From Salarias fasciatus (Eukaryota > Chordata > Actinopteri > Blenniiformes > Blenniidae), in the NCBI RefSeq assembly GCF_902148845.1, contig NC_043755.1, positions 14,564,896 to 14,628,895 of the forward strand: a stretch of 64,000 nt of DNA. The letters are read 5' to 3'. Both the position numbers and the translations under genes were made by a program. How positions within the stretch are numbered: the stretch's first letter is position 1; every line of letters begins with the position of its first letter. The notes below the pieces were generated by a model. It worked only from the letters and a program-made list of their open reading frames with translations. It did no database searches and was not told where the DNA came from. Below, one piece after another: positions 32,354-44,447 of the stretch.

Positions 32354-35300
32354 CTACTCCTTGTCTGAACTTTCTTGGTTGTGGAAATTCAGAAAGCAGT
32401 TGTGGTTACGTGAGATGCACAGAAAGACGCAGCACTTAAGGCATAGCACTCGTGAAGTTCTTTGACAGTTCCCGAAGCGGCAGCGGCCTCCTTCTCCCTC
32501 CCCGAGCTGCTCCGGCCAGTGGCCCGAGCCGTCGTACCGCGTCGCTGCGTCCGGTAGAGGACTCTCGTCCACCACGATGGGATGGGGGGCTTCGCTCGTC
32601 GAACAGGCTTTTTCTTCGGGGGGCTGAGGAGGAGCCGAGTCCTGCGTGTCGGAGCCACTGGAGAGTATCAAAGCCTTGGACACCTCCAGTCTGAAGGCCA
32701 TGAGAGTCAAAGGTGCGGACACCGCCTTGTAGTCCCGTCGGTACGTTAACCAGGAGTTTACCAGAGCCAGATCTGTCAGGTACCAAAGCACCGCATGGGG
32801 CCAGCAGGTGGGAGTCGACGCAGTGAGGGGGGTTTTGTAAAGATTCTGCAGATCTCTGTTCAAGCGAGCAGACATCTGTGCCTTCTCAAAATTGTCGGTG
32901 AGTGAAGCCATGTTCCTCTGTCCATTTCCAGCGGTAGAGAGTATGAACCCACAGTGCGACCTGCGCAACATCAGCTTCCCATCTGAGCTCACGAACTCGT
33001 CCCCAATCTGCCCCCGTGCTCCACCCACCCTGCCCGCCCCATGAACGCCGGCTGCCAACAGACGCTCCAGCATGGCCGGAGTGGAGAGCTCCTGCTTACA
33101 AAGAAACACCATACTCCCCTTGGAAACCATTTTTTCGACCGCATCTTCTTTGTCTGAGAGATCCAGCTTGAGATCCACATGTGAAAGTAAGCCACTAAAT
33201 CCAATTAATGTAGTGCAGTGCAGAGATGGCTTGTTACTGGACATCCTGCCAGTCAAAGGAAGTGAATACTGATCGACTGCATATTCCCCCGGCTGTCTCA
33301 GCGACCGGCAGCCTGCCATGAAACGTCTCAGAATCGGCTGAACCCTCCACAACGGGTCAGTCGGTGATGTTGACTGAACTGCATTACTTGTCTGTTCATC
33401 TCGGCTCTGCCCGTCTCCTGTTGCACTGTGACTGCTTGAGCTAGCATCCAGCTGTGTATTGTGGAAGTCTCCATCTTGTGCAGCTTCCTGAAGATTTGGA
33501 TTAGCCGGACCCTTCGAAGGTGAGGTCAACTTCAGCATGCGGGTCAGCTCCAGGAACCGGGACAGTGGCATCGTTTCAGCAATCAAGGGCACTTTAGTCA
33601 AGTCCTCCCAGTAAAGTCTCGGACTAGGGAACTAAAAAAAAAAGAACAATAAATTAAGTTGTGATTAATTCAAACTGACAGCCATCATTCATTACAGTCT
33701 AGTTCAAAGGTATTGCAACTGAACGCATTGCTTAGGAGTCTAATTAAAGTCACAGAATTACCTTAAGTGAAGGTTTGTGACAGATGTCGCTATTTTGTTT
33801 GCAATTTGGCGCAAGCTCTGTTTAAGGAAGTTCACCCTCCAACACTTTAAAAAAAACAGATTTGGGATATTGAATAAACAGGAACACAAACCTTCAAAGT
33901 TCCCATTGCAATGTGAATCCCAACGAAGCATGCCACTTCTCTGCAGGTGACGGGGTTGGGCAAGTTGTTGAGTTTATTAGTGCAATTGGTAAATTCTACC
34001 CAGGTGTCCCAATTAAAATATGTGCAGAAATAATCAATGGGCACTCTGGTCCTATTTTCATCTCTTTGTGCTTGGACCAAGTCCGACGAAGCTGGTTCAC
34101 TGAAGGGAGAAAACAGAAAAAAATGAAGCATGAGCACCATATATAAAAGCCAAGTAACTTTAAGAATCGACAAAGCTGTCAATTTATCCTCATTTGTCTC
34201 ATATGTCTACACTTAAAGAAGTTTAAACCTGCACTGTTTCGTCATCGTCACATTTTCTATTATCCCAACTTAATGATTGTTTTTTGTACTTGTACTTTGT
34301 TCAGCAACAAAGGTTTCCATGTACCTTCCCGACGTTTGTCCTGTTAGTTCTGGGCCGTCGGTTTGGTCTTTGGAGAAATAGGCCATTATTTCAGCTTCTG
34401 AGTCGAGTTGATGATCAGACAACTCAAAACTTCCCGTGTGTTCCTCATCAGAACTCTGAAGAAGAAAGTCCCGGAGGTCTGGTGGACGCTGCCATGCAGG
34501 CTCTGACAGTTCAGAGATCAGTTGGTTAAATTAAAATGAGGCAACTTAAAGCGATACTTCAACATTTTGGCAAATTGGCCCATCTAGGGCAATTCGGTAG
34601 TCATTTAGAACAGCATACTTACTTTTTTTGTGAGGGCGAGCTGTTGTTTATTCAGCGGTGAGTCTGAGGAGAGCTTCACGGCGGACATAATGGAAGTGGA
34701 TGGTACAGTAGCTTCCCTCGTCAAACTCATCAATCCAACACAATCCAACAACCCCGAAACACACTTTGGTGGACACGTTATAATCCCCACATTCACTACG
34801 CTGTGAAATATTAATGCAAAATTACGAGATTGAGCGTTTTTTTACGAAGATTGCTAAGACGGAACTACTTACTAAACATGGCGTCTGGGCGTAGTGATCT
34901 CAAAAGAAAAAGTAGTTCCCAATATTTGCTTCAATGTCGTAATGCTACAATATTATTTGTTGGTGTTTCACAGCGTAGTGAATGTGTGGATTATAACGTG
35001 TCCACCAAAGTGTGTTTTGGGGTTGTTGGATTGTGTATTTGATGAGTTTGACGAGGTGAAGCAACTGTACCGTTCACTTCCATTATGTCCGCCGTGAAGC
35101 TCTCCTCAGACGCACCGCTGAATAAACAACAGCTCGCCCTCACAAAAAAAGTAAGTATGCTGTTCTAAATGACTACCGAATTGCCCTAGATGGGCCAATT
35201 TGCCAAAATGTTGAAGTATCGCTTTAAGTACAATAAACATTTGGCTTTATAGGGAAGAATAACCAAACCTTGTCTATTAGTAAAGTTATTGACTCCTTTT

Positions 35301-38300
35301 TCTGATATCAAACGTCCAACTTCTGTTTCCTGGTACGGTCGTGAAGAAAAGCTTCTTTCATCTGTTTCAACAGAATCCAATTAAAATTTCTATTCTTCGG
35401 TAAAACATTACTTAAATAAATTAAAAAAAAAAATACTCACATGTATCTCCTGTTTGATGTTCAACCTGAAGTGCATCGCTGGAGCCCTCTGTGGTTACAC
35501 TCCCGCTGTCGGTCTGAGTGGCTCCCAGAAGAACCTCTCTCTCTTCCTCCTTCACAGGGTAAAAGATACACTGGTTGGAGCTGAACTCCGGCGAGACGCG
35601 ACAGTCCCGTGGTGTCTCTCCAACGTCCATGACTGGAAACACAAATGCCCACAAGACACAGCACCCCCTTCAGCAAAAATCTGGTAAAACAGCATAAAAT
35701 GATGAAAGTGATCAGAAAAACAGAATTGTAGGATTGTAGCACTTACACGGGACGATGGCGTTTTCATCGCTCACTGGCTCCACATTCCACCGCATGCGGT
35801 TGCTGCTCTGCGTGGCCTGAGGATCACTCAGCATGAGGTAGCTTTCCTCCTTCACCAGAACAGACCTCGTGTTGCGATGGTGTGGTGAGGGCACAGCTGC
35901 ACTCTCGCTGTTTTGGTGCAGAGGTTCCGCGCCTTCAGTTTCAACTTTGATCTCCTGACAGCCAGCTGCTTCTCTCTGTCCAGAAGTCAGGAACTTCTCC
36001 AGTATGATGCCGGGAGACTGGTCAGTCTCTCTCCCTGGTTCTTGTCCTTGCAGCTCTCTGTCATCAACTCCTTGAACGCTGGTGGTTACAGACTCCAACT
36101 CGAACACAAGTTGTTCCTCGCGAGACTCCTCTAACGTGGAGCTAACAGGAGGGGCGGCAGCTTTGCTGTCATCAGATTGAGAAGAGGACTCCTGCAGACA
36201 AATTTCTGCACCGATCTTTCTGTTTGTCACTTCTGAATCTGGAGTCACGAGATATTCTTCATAAATGACGTTACAGTCATCTTGTTCTTTTTCTGATTCT
36301 GTCTCTCTGACTGTATCTTCTCCTGAAAGTGACTTTGATTTCATGTCCCTTTTCACACATCCCATTGTTCTTCTCCTACCCCTGGTAGCGTTCTTCTTGA
36401 CAGGCCGATTCCCGTCATCTTTTCTCTTCTGGACTAACAGTTCTTCCTCCTCTTCCTTGACCTCCACTGGATGAGTGGAACATGACACTGTTTGCAAAGT
36501 CAAAGTTGTTTGACTTGTTTCATCATTAACCTGCTCCGGACTCTCTGAATCACAGCTTCTGCTTGATTGGTTTTGAGGGGCAGTAGAGTCTTTGTCATTC
36601 TGCTCACCAACAGTGACTAAATCAACCTCTAGGACGAAATCCTCCTTGATGTCCTCCTCCTTATTGCTGTGAACATCAGGTTCAATGCGAGGACTCTTTG
36701 GACTTGGTTCTTCCAGCTTGTCTTTGTCCGATGGCTGGACCGCCGCCGTTTCTGAAGCCTTTGTTGGCGTAAGATCAGTCACAGAACATTCAGATGTGAA
36801 ATTTATTTGCTCCTCGTTATTTTTCATTTGATCTGATGGTGAGGGACCCTCTGGACTGGTGTGAGGTTGATTGTTTGTTCTGGATTTTGTTCCAAGCATA
36901 TCTTCATAGGCACTCATTTCAACATCTGCGGGAGGAATGGGTAACGACGGGGAAGGAATTAAAGCTGGAAAAGAGACATTTCGCTCTCTGTCTTCTACTG
37001 ACATCTCTGGCTCGGTATCCCAGTCTGTCGGAGCATTCATCACCCCTGCATGGTCTTTTGGAAGCTGGTAAATATCTAAAGTAGAGACACCTTCGAATAT
37101 GTTGCCATTAGTGTAGGTGAGACGGGGACTTTCAACAACATGCACCATCGTCTTGTGCTTCTGCAGGGAGGAGACTTCACTAAACCTCTCTCCGCAGTCC
37201 TTACACTGCAAGGCACGTTGAGATGTAATCACTCCTTCTGCCTCCACCTTTGAGGAGGCTTTACGTTTCCTGGTGGTCTTCGGCTTGGCGGGCAGTGTCG
37301 CGGCTGGTTTAGGGGAAGGCTGGAGTGATGGTAGCAATTTAAGAACTTTCTGGCTCTTGCTGGGCCTTCGTTCTTTCTTTTTCACTTCGGATGTGGGCTC
37401 ACTTCTCAGATGATTGGCCTTCTTGTCTTTGACATTGGACCTTGTCTGAGAGTCCTGAGGTGGAACCTCGGATGGCTGGCTTGAGGTCTTTGAAGGGTCT
37501 AACTTGTAAACTTTTAGCTGGGGCTGTTTATGACCTTTCAGAAGAAGTAAAGAGTCTTGCTTTATGTGTGAACCTGGACTTTCTGCCTTTTCGGCTTTTT
37601 CCTTAGCGGAAAGGTTTTTCTTGGTCTTGCCGCCCTTTGTGGTCTTAGGTTGGTCCTTTTGCCTTATTTTCGGTTGTTTTTTCTTTTTAAACATAGGTGA
37701 ATTTACAGTTTTGTGCGCAATAACTGCTTTAGCGGCTTCTTTTTGCTTTTTCATTTTACTACTTTTCTTTGTATCCTCCTTTACTGGCTGTGAGACCTGG
37801 TTTGAAGAAGCTGACTGCATTTTGGCTGGAGATAATGCAGACTCCGCCTTGTCCTTTTTCCCTTTTTTTCCCTTTTTCGGTGATGGCACTTTCTTCTCTG
37901 ACTGATTCATTTTTGGTGTTTTACCTCTTGTCACATTCTCCTGCACTGGCTCACACTGCTTCGAGATCTTCTTCTGTTTCATGGTTTTCTTTTCCTTGTT
38001 TTGTGGTCCAAATTTAACAACAAGATGAGACTTTTTTGTTCTTTGGCGTTTTGCTGGTTTGGCATCACTATGCAAGTCGTCCCGAGACACAGATCCAAAA
38101 AGGTCTTGCACATACCCTTGGAGGACAAATGCCTGGGCTGGCTTTCTTTTCCGCACTTTCACCAGCTCCTGAGCTGACATGACGTTCACAGGTGGCACTG
38201 AGATCCGGAGGACATGCTTTTTCTGTAATCCATCCTCAACCTGTTCTGTTGCGGGCGAGCTCTCTGCTGGGGGCGCAGTATTCTTGACTTCGACTGGTAA

Positions 38301-41300
38301 CTTCTCAAACTGCTCTTGCTCATTTTTTTCCTCCGTCTTCTGCATTGTGCTGCTGTCCATCACGGGGTGACTTGGTTCTTGGTCTACTGTTTGCATCAGT
38401 GAATCGGCCTCAGCTTTAGGATTAGAGTCAGATTCACTCTGAATGTTTGTATGACTCTCTGGTGAAGCCAATGAGGAAACAGAAACATCATGTTGCTCTG
38501 GCTGTAAAGACGTCAGCTCCAGCTCAACAGTTGACAATAACGGAGGGACTGACAGGCCTGGCTCTTCAATTAATGTACTATCATCCACAGTCTGACCAGG
38601 GGTCTCAAATTCACTTGTCGGTAATAGAGAGGAGGAAGTGATTTCATTTTGTGGCACATTTTGTGAATTCTCCAGCTCCTCGGTTGGCATCAGAGCAGGA
38701 GTAAGCTCTAATATGACTGTTTGTTCGAGGTCTTGACTGAGAGCGTCTGCCTCACTCTGACAAATCATTGTATCCATGGGATCAGAGTGGATTACATTAA
38801 TCTCAGGTTGCTCAAGAATCTGATGTATCACCTCTCCCTCAGTTCCCACTGTTTGTTCAGCGTGAACGAGTGTCAGCTCTATATTCTCACCCGCTGCTAA
38901 CTGGGAACCTAACTCAGAGAAGGAGGGGTTTTCAAGTTGCCCATCTGGTGTGATAGGCTCCAAGATGATTGTTTGCTCCATTAAGGGACATTGGCTGTTT
39001 GAAGGGTTCGATTCAGTTTGTTTCAGACCCGTAAAATCTATGTGCGTGGGACCAAGATCCAAGCTCACTGGCTTGATAACTTGAGGTATCTGTTGCACTT
39101 CAAGCGGTGGCGCATGAGGCGGTACCTGCCCCAATATGACAACTTGATTCACTTTTTGTATATTTCCCATGGATTCTATCATTTTGCGTATCTGCTCCGT
39201 ATCAATATTGGCGTCAACCTTTTGCAGAGGTCCATTGGGCTCCAACTGGAGTAGTGCTTGTTGGCAAACAGATATTGGAGTGATAATTGGCAAACTTTGC
39301 TTTACTTGCTGGGGGGCAATACTTTCCACGGCAGGCAACAAATTGTGCTTTTTTCTCATGTGATGCTGCCTTGTCTTGAAACTCTTGAAAGTGGCCTTGC
39401 ACACAGAACAAGGATACTTTACTGTAGAAGCACCTAAACATAACAGAGACAGAATGATGATGAATCGTGCATTAACATGTACTACAGTCACAGAATTCAA
39501 ACTGAGCCGTCTTTCTTACCGTCTTTTTTTCTTGGCTGTGCTTTAGAAGTGGTGCCTCCACCAGGTTCATCACCTGCGTCGTCCAGGTGTGAAGACATGT
39601 GGCTCAGCATGCCTTTGGATGTGGTGAACCTCTTTCCACAGTGCGTGCAGACATAGGGCCTCTCCCCAGTGTGTGTGCGCTGGTGGTACTTGAGCAATGT
39701 CATCGTTTTGCAGGGTTTACCACAGTCAGTGCAGGCATAGCCGTCCTGGCCGAAATGTTTCTTTTTATGAACCGTCAGCTCGGATGACTTCTTGAAGGTC
39801 ACGTTACAGATGGGACACTTGAAAGGTTTTTTCTCGATGTGGGCTTTCTGGTGAGCCATGAGCTCAGTGGAGTTTGTAAAGTAGCGATCACAAACGTAGC
39901 AAGCGAAAAGGGCGTTCCTCAGTATGCTCTGTTCATATTCTGTCGGGTGGTTCGACTTCAGATGGCGCTCTTTGCTCTTATGATCACTGAAGATTATGTG
40001 GCACGCAAAGCACTGCAGGGAGAGCTGAGATGCTGGAGGGAAACATGAAAAACATGGCATCAGATTGTTTTCACAGTTAATTATTTTGCACATAAAAATT
40101 AACTGAAACATGTCTTCACAACACATTTAACTGTCAAGAGATGGTTCATGTATGTCTGGTGGATAAATAAATAAATCGTAATGCTTGTCGTTAGTCCAGG
40201 TACCGAGTCTGTGTAAGATCATGTTTTTATTTCAGATTGATTAGACGACTGGAAATGCCTGCAATTAAGCTCAAAACTCTGCAGCCCATCTGCTCACCAG
40301 GACAAGGAGGACAGATTCCATTAGACCTGTTTAAAAATCAATGCACCGATTGATTTTTAAATTATTTTATTGTTTTTACAGCACATCCCACATGCTCACA
40401 GTGCATGAGTGGGTGTGACCCACCAATAATGGTTCAGGTTTGACCCTGTTAGCCGTCCCTAAATGCAGAACAAAGACCTTTTCAGACGTCCTTCCGCTGC
40501 TACTGTTGTGACATACTGGAACAGGATAAAACAAAAACTTAAAACACGTATCCTGTGATTTATTATTTTGTATATGTGTTCTATCTGATTTTTATGATTT
40601 TTCAATATTTTGAAAGTGCCTTTTGCATTCATCTTTTATTATTGTTTCTACATTATTCCCTTAATTTAGTTTACTATAACTCTGTCTAATCATCTATGAT
40701 GCACTTGTTTGACTTATCCCAACCTGCCTTAAATGAATATACTGTATAAACTGATTGAATGATTGACTGAACACTGCTTCATCAGTATCATCTCATCCTG
40801 TGAGTGGCAGTCCATTCCCCATCAAGCTCTGCTCACATGTTTTAGTATCAACGGGCAAGAAAGTGAATTTAAAACTTCTCCTTTGGCTGATTACTATCTG
40901 TGAGAAGCCCCGAGAGCATGGATTGAACTGTTGGAAACTGGACTACAAGCATAGAATAGAATGTACTCTATTCATGTCTCAACATGACTATTTCACTGAA
41001 GCCTTTTGACTTATTATTTTAGCACAATATTCAAGAATCAACACGAGTTTCCTAATATAGAAGGGCAAATGAAACAAGAATACTCACATGTGAGCAGATC
41101 ACTCAGCGGTTTGGTCACATCCATTTTTAAAGGATCTGTCATGGCCTTCTTAGAGGGAACGTATCTCCTGCCGTCACTTTTATCCTTTGCTTTCGGTTTG
41201 CGCCCAGTGTTTCCATCGGGCGCTGGTTCTGCCGGGGCTCCAGGCTTCGCTGTAGCGTCTGCTTCAGTCCTTCCAGGTGTCTGACCAACAGCATCAACAT

Positions 41301-41508
41301 CCATCTGCGCTGCAGTGGAAGGAGTGTCTGCTGTTTGCACTCCAGTCTCCCGTTCCTCTGGAGCAGGACCGGCTGACAGATTCTCCTCCTCTGCAGCATC
41401 CTCCCGACTCTGTGCCGGCTGATCTTGAGCGTCAGGGTCCTGTGGCGGCTCTGTAGTGGCTGCGGTCACGGTGTCGGAGCCCTCATAAGCCTGCGTCAGA
41501 CTCTGCAT
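32354..41508 (-). CDS. Zinc-finger/piggyBac-transposase fusion protein, 8 exons
   Basis: Exons: 41508-41088, 40032-39520, 39433-35747, 35632-35441, 35361-35269, 34502-34325, 34099-33892, 33631-32354 (6,570 nt, 2,189 residues). Phases match at every junction (1,1,1,1,1,2,0). Fingers 1-5 (exon 2, residues about 145-300) begin with a ZNF576-type finger (CFACHIIF then KERHLK). The 1,229-codon exon 3 has two more (YPCSVCKATF, LQCKDCGERF) within long acidic and Lys-rich linkers. Exons 7-8 (about 1705-2095) match the piggyBac DDE_Tnp_1_7 domain: IDYFCTYFN, VACFVGIHIAMGTLK, LYWED, VDQYSLPLTGR, TDLALVNSW. A Cys-rich finger follows (about 2145-2180; CRFGNC, CLKCCVFLC). Of the three acidic catalytic residues only the first seems kept, so cut-and-paste activity is unlikely. 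It is probably a domesticated nuclear DNA-binding protein; no orthologue name is known to me. Confidence 0.85.
34546..34549. repeat. TTAA target duplication, left
   Basis: TTAA immediately precedes the left arm of the palindromic element and is matched by TTAA at 35224-35227. TTAA duplication is the hallmark of piggyBac-type insertion. Because TTAA is its own reverse complement, it is also compatible with being part of the inverted repeat. Confidence 0.6.
34550..35223. mobile_element. Foldback (MITE-like) element with ~258-bp inverted arms, TTAA-flanked
   Basis: The sequence starts AGCGATACTTCAACATTTTG and ends with its reverse complement. The left arm (34550 to about 34808) and right arm (about 34966 to 35223) are roughly 95% identical by eye, around a core of about 160 bp with no transposase. 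It is a non-autonomous DNA element, possibly of the piggyBac group given the TTAA flanks. It occupies most of the 766-bp intron between exons 5 and 6 of the zinc-finger/piggyBac gene; without it the intron would be about 88 bp. Transcripts would carry a long hairpin. Confidence 0.85.
35224..35227. repeat. TTAA target duplication, right
   Basis: This TTAA directly follows the right arm of the palindromic element. Confidence 0.6.
40133..41080. other. Intron 1 of the zinc-finger/piggyBac gene
   Basis: About 950 bp of AT-rich intron lie between the fingerless first coding exon and the first finger exon. No further feature is recognised. Confidence 0.5.
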
Positions 41509-41899
41509 GGCTCCTTTCTCCTCAGGTGCTTCTGGGGATGTTTCTTAGAGATCTTGAACCACAAAGAAGCACAAACACATGCAAATAGAGCAGGCTGTTT
41601 CAGAAATCACGTTGTTAATGATAGTAAAGGAAAAGCAGGGAGCTGGAGCAGCATCTTTGCTCTTTACATCCTTCACAGTGTAGAATGAGAAGAACTGGAG
41701 CATTTGAATTACAATAGACGGATGAGGGGAGCAGCTGCAGGACGCTGCTGTGGAAACACACTTCTATCATTTCACGTCTGATTACAGAGCTGGGAAACCT
41801 CATCAACCCGCTGATGGTCTCTCTTCAGTTATCTCCCCCATACAACCTCGTTATAGCCCCTAATCACAGCTGAAGTAAGTGAATTAGATGTAGCTCCAT

Positions 41900-42155
41900 T
41901 TATTGACTTCTGGCAAACCGAGGGCGCAAATATCAGCGTTTTTACAGCGACGGAGCGGCGGAGACGAATAAACACTGCGGCCCGGCGCTTTGTGCAAAAA
42001 CCGGAGGCTTTCATTTATACAGAAAAGAGCGTTTTAATCTCACCGAGGCCCAGACGTCCGTGTCTCCGAGTGCGTCGCTTCACAAAGCCAACAGACGAAA
42101 CAGACGCAGTGACGTCGCGTGTGATGGAGAACAGATGCATCATGGGAGTTGTAGT
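41900..42155 (-). promoter_or_regulatory. CpG promoter of the zinc-finger/piggyBac gene with ZNF143/THAP11 site
   Basis: The CpG-rich block includes GCATCATGGGAGTTGTAGT at about 42136-42154. On the minus strand this reads ACTACAACTCCCATGATGC, a near-perfect ZNF143 (Staf)/THAP11 promoter motif. A 5' UTR intron acceptor is likely just above the start codon at 41508. Confidence 0.65.
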
Positions 42156-42159
42156 TTTT

Positions 42160-43060
42160 TTTATGTGGACAACAAAGCATTATCTTATTGATTTCTGAGC
42201 ACAGTCGTACGGCTTTATCAATCAAAAGGACTACTTGTACCACTCATTTAACCCTTCATGGGACAACTGACTACATCTGTTAACTTGCTCGTTTTCACAA
42301 AGTAAAAATGTTTTTTTTTTTAACTTCTGACAGATGCAGTGGCAAATATTCTCCATTCACACACGATTAACTAACTGTTAAACATGAAAAGGACAGTTTT
42401 ATACATTTCTAAAAGAATTTGTTATAAATAGATGGTCCATAATGATGTTAATTCAGCATAACTGTAAAAGCTTATTAACAGCAGCAATGTCTCCTCTTGG
42501 ATAGTAAAACTGTTCAGTTGCTCACTGCCGCTTTAGAGAAGTTTAACGTTTGAGGTTTGAGGTGTTTTGAGTGGATCCTTGACTCCGTTATCTTGTTTTC
42601 ATACTTGACAGTATAGCATCGAAAACTGACAACTTCCCAGAAGTCTCAGACCTGTTGCTGCTCAGGGAATATTGTCCAATATGAAGATTATCTTTTGTTC
42701 ACTCCTCACTGTTTCAGAAAACCTTTGACCCCTCCACAACACAGTTTACTCCACTGTTTGACTTACTATGCATCATTCCTGGTTTACTTCCTCTTTTTGC
42801 TAAAGTGTTGTCTCTGATGCAGCTGATGTGTTTCAAACATGGAAGGAAGAGCACCAACAATTAATTTTAATGCCTTTTAATTTTATTGAATTCAGTTTGT
42901 CAGTTTTCCATGTTCAATGCTTTGCACTGCAAAGATTTTATTTATTAAAAAAAAAAAAAAAAAAGACATGCACCTAGCATTTGATTTGTGATTGAAAATG
43001 TCAAATCTCCCAAAGAAAAATTTTCTCGCATTAAAAAAAGACAAACTCACATGATGACTT
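42160..43060. other. AT-rich intergenic DNA, no gene
   Basis: No exon is supported. The right part is probably 3' UTR of the minus-strand finger exon at 43243, with a TTTATT (minus AATAAA) near 42937. Confidence 0.45.
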
Positions 43061-43066
43061 AGTGGA

Positions 43067-43073
43067 ACCCCCC

Positions 43074-43104
<31 letters not shown>

Positions 43105-43114
43105 ACACACACAA
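43067..43114. repeat. Poly-C run followed by (CA)n
   Basis: About twenty-two C residues are followed by about eleven CA units. This compound microsatellite lies in the 3' flank of the finger exon at 43243. Confidence 0.9.
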
Positions 43115-43242
43115 ACCCAAAACAAGAGTAAAAAAGCTAATTTTCTGCTATGATTTGTAACAATTGGTCATGATAGAGCTGAAAAAAAGTCAAGCAAAAA
43201 GGAAAGAAGAAACAAGCATATCATACACTCTTCCACGACACT

Positions 43243-44447
43243 TCATGCCTCGATATCGTCATCTTGTAACATTGGTATTTCTCCGGTTGCGTGTTTTATA
43301 TAATGCAAACGCAGGCCTGCCATGTCGTCAAAGCCCATATCACAGTCGAAGCACTCCCATTCAAAGTATTTATGCTCTCTGTGCACGTCGCCAACATTCT
43401 GGTTTGCTTGTGACTCTGATGGGTTGGGAGCTCTGAAGCAATGCAACGGTTCCCCACAATCGGAGTCCGAGTCCTCGGGATCTGCGCCATCCTCAAACTG
43501 CTGTGGATGCTCGCTCTCATTGCCATGCATATTCTCCTCTGATCTGGGCGCTTCCTCCATGTCTGAGGTTGTTCCTTCTTCTTCTTTAATGTGTGGTAGG
43601 GAGGCGTCTATTCCGATCCCTCCCAGGACTTCAGCTGAGGCAGAATCCCCCTTCAGCATATCGCGACGGTACAGGAGCCACCGATGCTTTTTTCTCTTGT
43701 GTGAAAACAAATTTCCGGCGTGGCAGAAGGTCTTCCCACAGATTGGGCATTTGAAGGGCCTTCCTTGAGGGAGCCGTTTCAACTGACTGGGCCCCTTCCG
43801 GCGCCTGCTATGCTTCTGACTGTGGTTCTGCAGGTGTTTATCCAGAGTTTCTTCACTTAAGAAGCCGACTGCGCAGCTTAAACACCAAAATGGTTTCTCT
43901 TGATGCGAATTCATGTGAGCCATCCAGGACTCCACGGAGTGGAAGGATCTGTCGCACTGTTCACACCCAGGGATCGCCGACAGGACCTCCCGACGTGACC
44001 TGTGCACTCTGAGGTGACTCAGGAGGCGTGTCTTCCTGATGAACGACATCCCACAATCAGGGCATTCGTATGTGGGCAAATTTGCATCAACCCTTTGTCT
44101 TCTTTGTAGATCTGGATCTGGAATCTCGTGTAATCTCTGGTGCCTTCGGAACGAGCTCTGGTAGGTGTAGCTCTTTCCGCACACAGAGCAGGTGATGAGC
44201 TGTCGAGGCTTGGCGGCCGCAGCGGAGGAACCTCCGGCACCTTCAACCTGCGCGAGCCCTGAGCTGCTCACGTCTTGGCCGCCGTCTCCGTCAACTGTCC
44301 ATGAAACCTGGCCAGCTGCCGCGTCCTCGCAGTCCTCTGCCGGCCCGTCCTCGTCCTCCAGGGCGTGCTGGTGCAGGTGAGTGCGGTAGTCCTCCTCAAG
44401 CTCAAACGTCAGGCCACAATCTTCACATTCAATGCTACCGTCTGTCT
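43243..44447 (-). CDS. C2H2 zinc-finger terminal exon, 7 fingers (first exon not adjacent)
   Basis: This is a 3' coding exon entered in phase 1 after a strong acceptor (TTTCCCTTTGTAG, then AG ACA GAC) and ending at a stop at 43243. It encodes seven C2H2 fingers: IECEDCGLTF, ITCSVCGKSY, YECPDCGMSF, CEQCDRSF, FWCLSCAVGF, FKCPICGKTF, and a final WECFDCDMGF finger ending LHYIKHATGEI. An acidic stretch with an IKEEE SUMO-type motif lies before the last finger. The last finger matches the C-terminal finger of ZNF576 (HYIRHARGEL). No ATG exon or CpG promoter is visible in the 2.1 kb to the right. The phase-1 exon at 52675-52561 would join it in frame (439 residues), so it may be an alternative last exon of that gene. 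Confidence 0.8.

Noticed and set aside
32354-34099. A live or free-standing piggyBac transposon
   Set aside because: The domain is split by a host-style GT-AG intron, lacks transposon ends on both sides, joins in frame to upstream host exons and seems to lack two catalytic residues.
35913-39363. Several 60-110-residue plus-strand frames
   Set aside because: They are shadows of the long minus-strand exon 3 of the zinc-finger/piggyBac gene.
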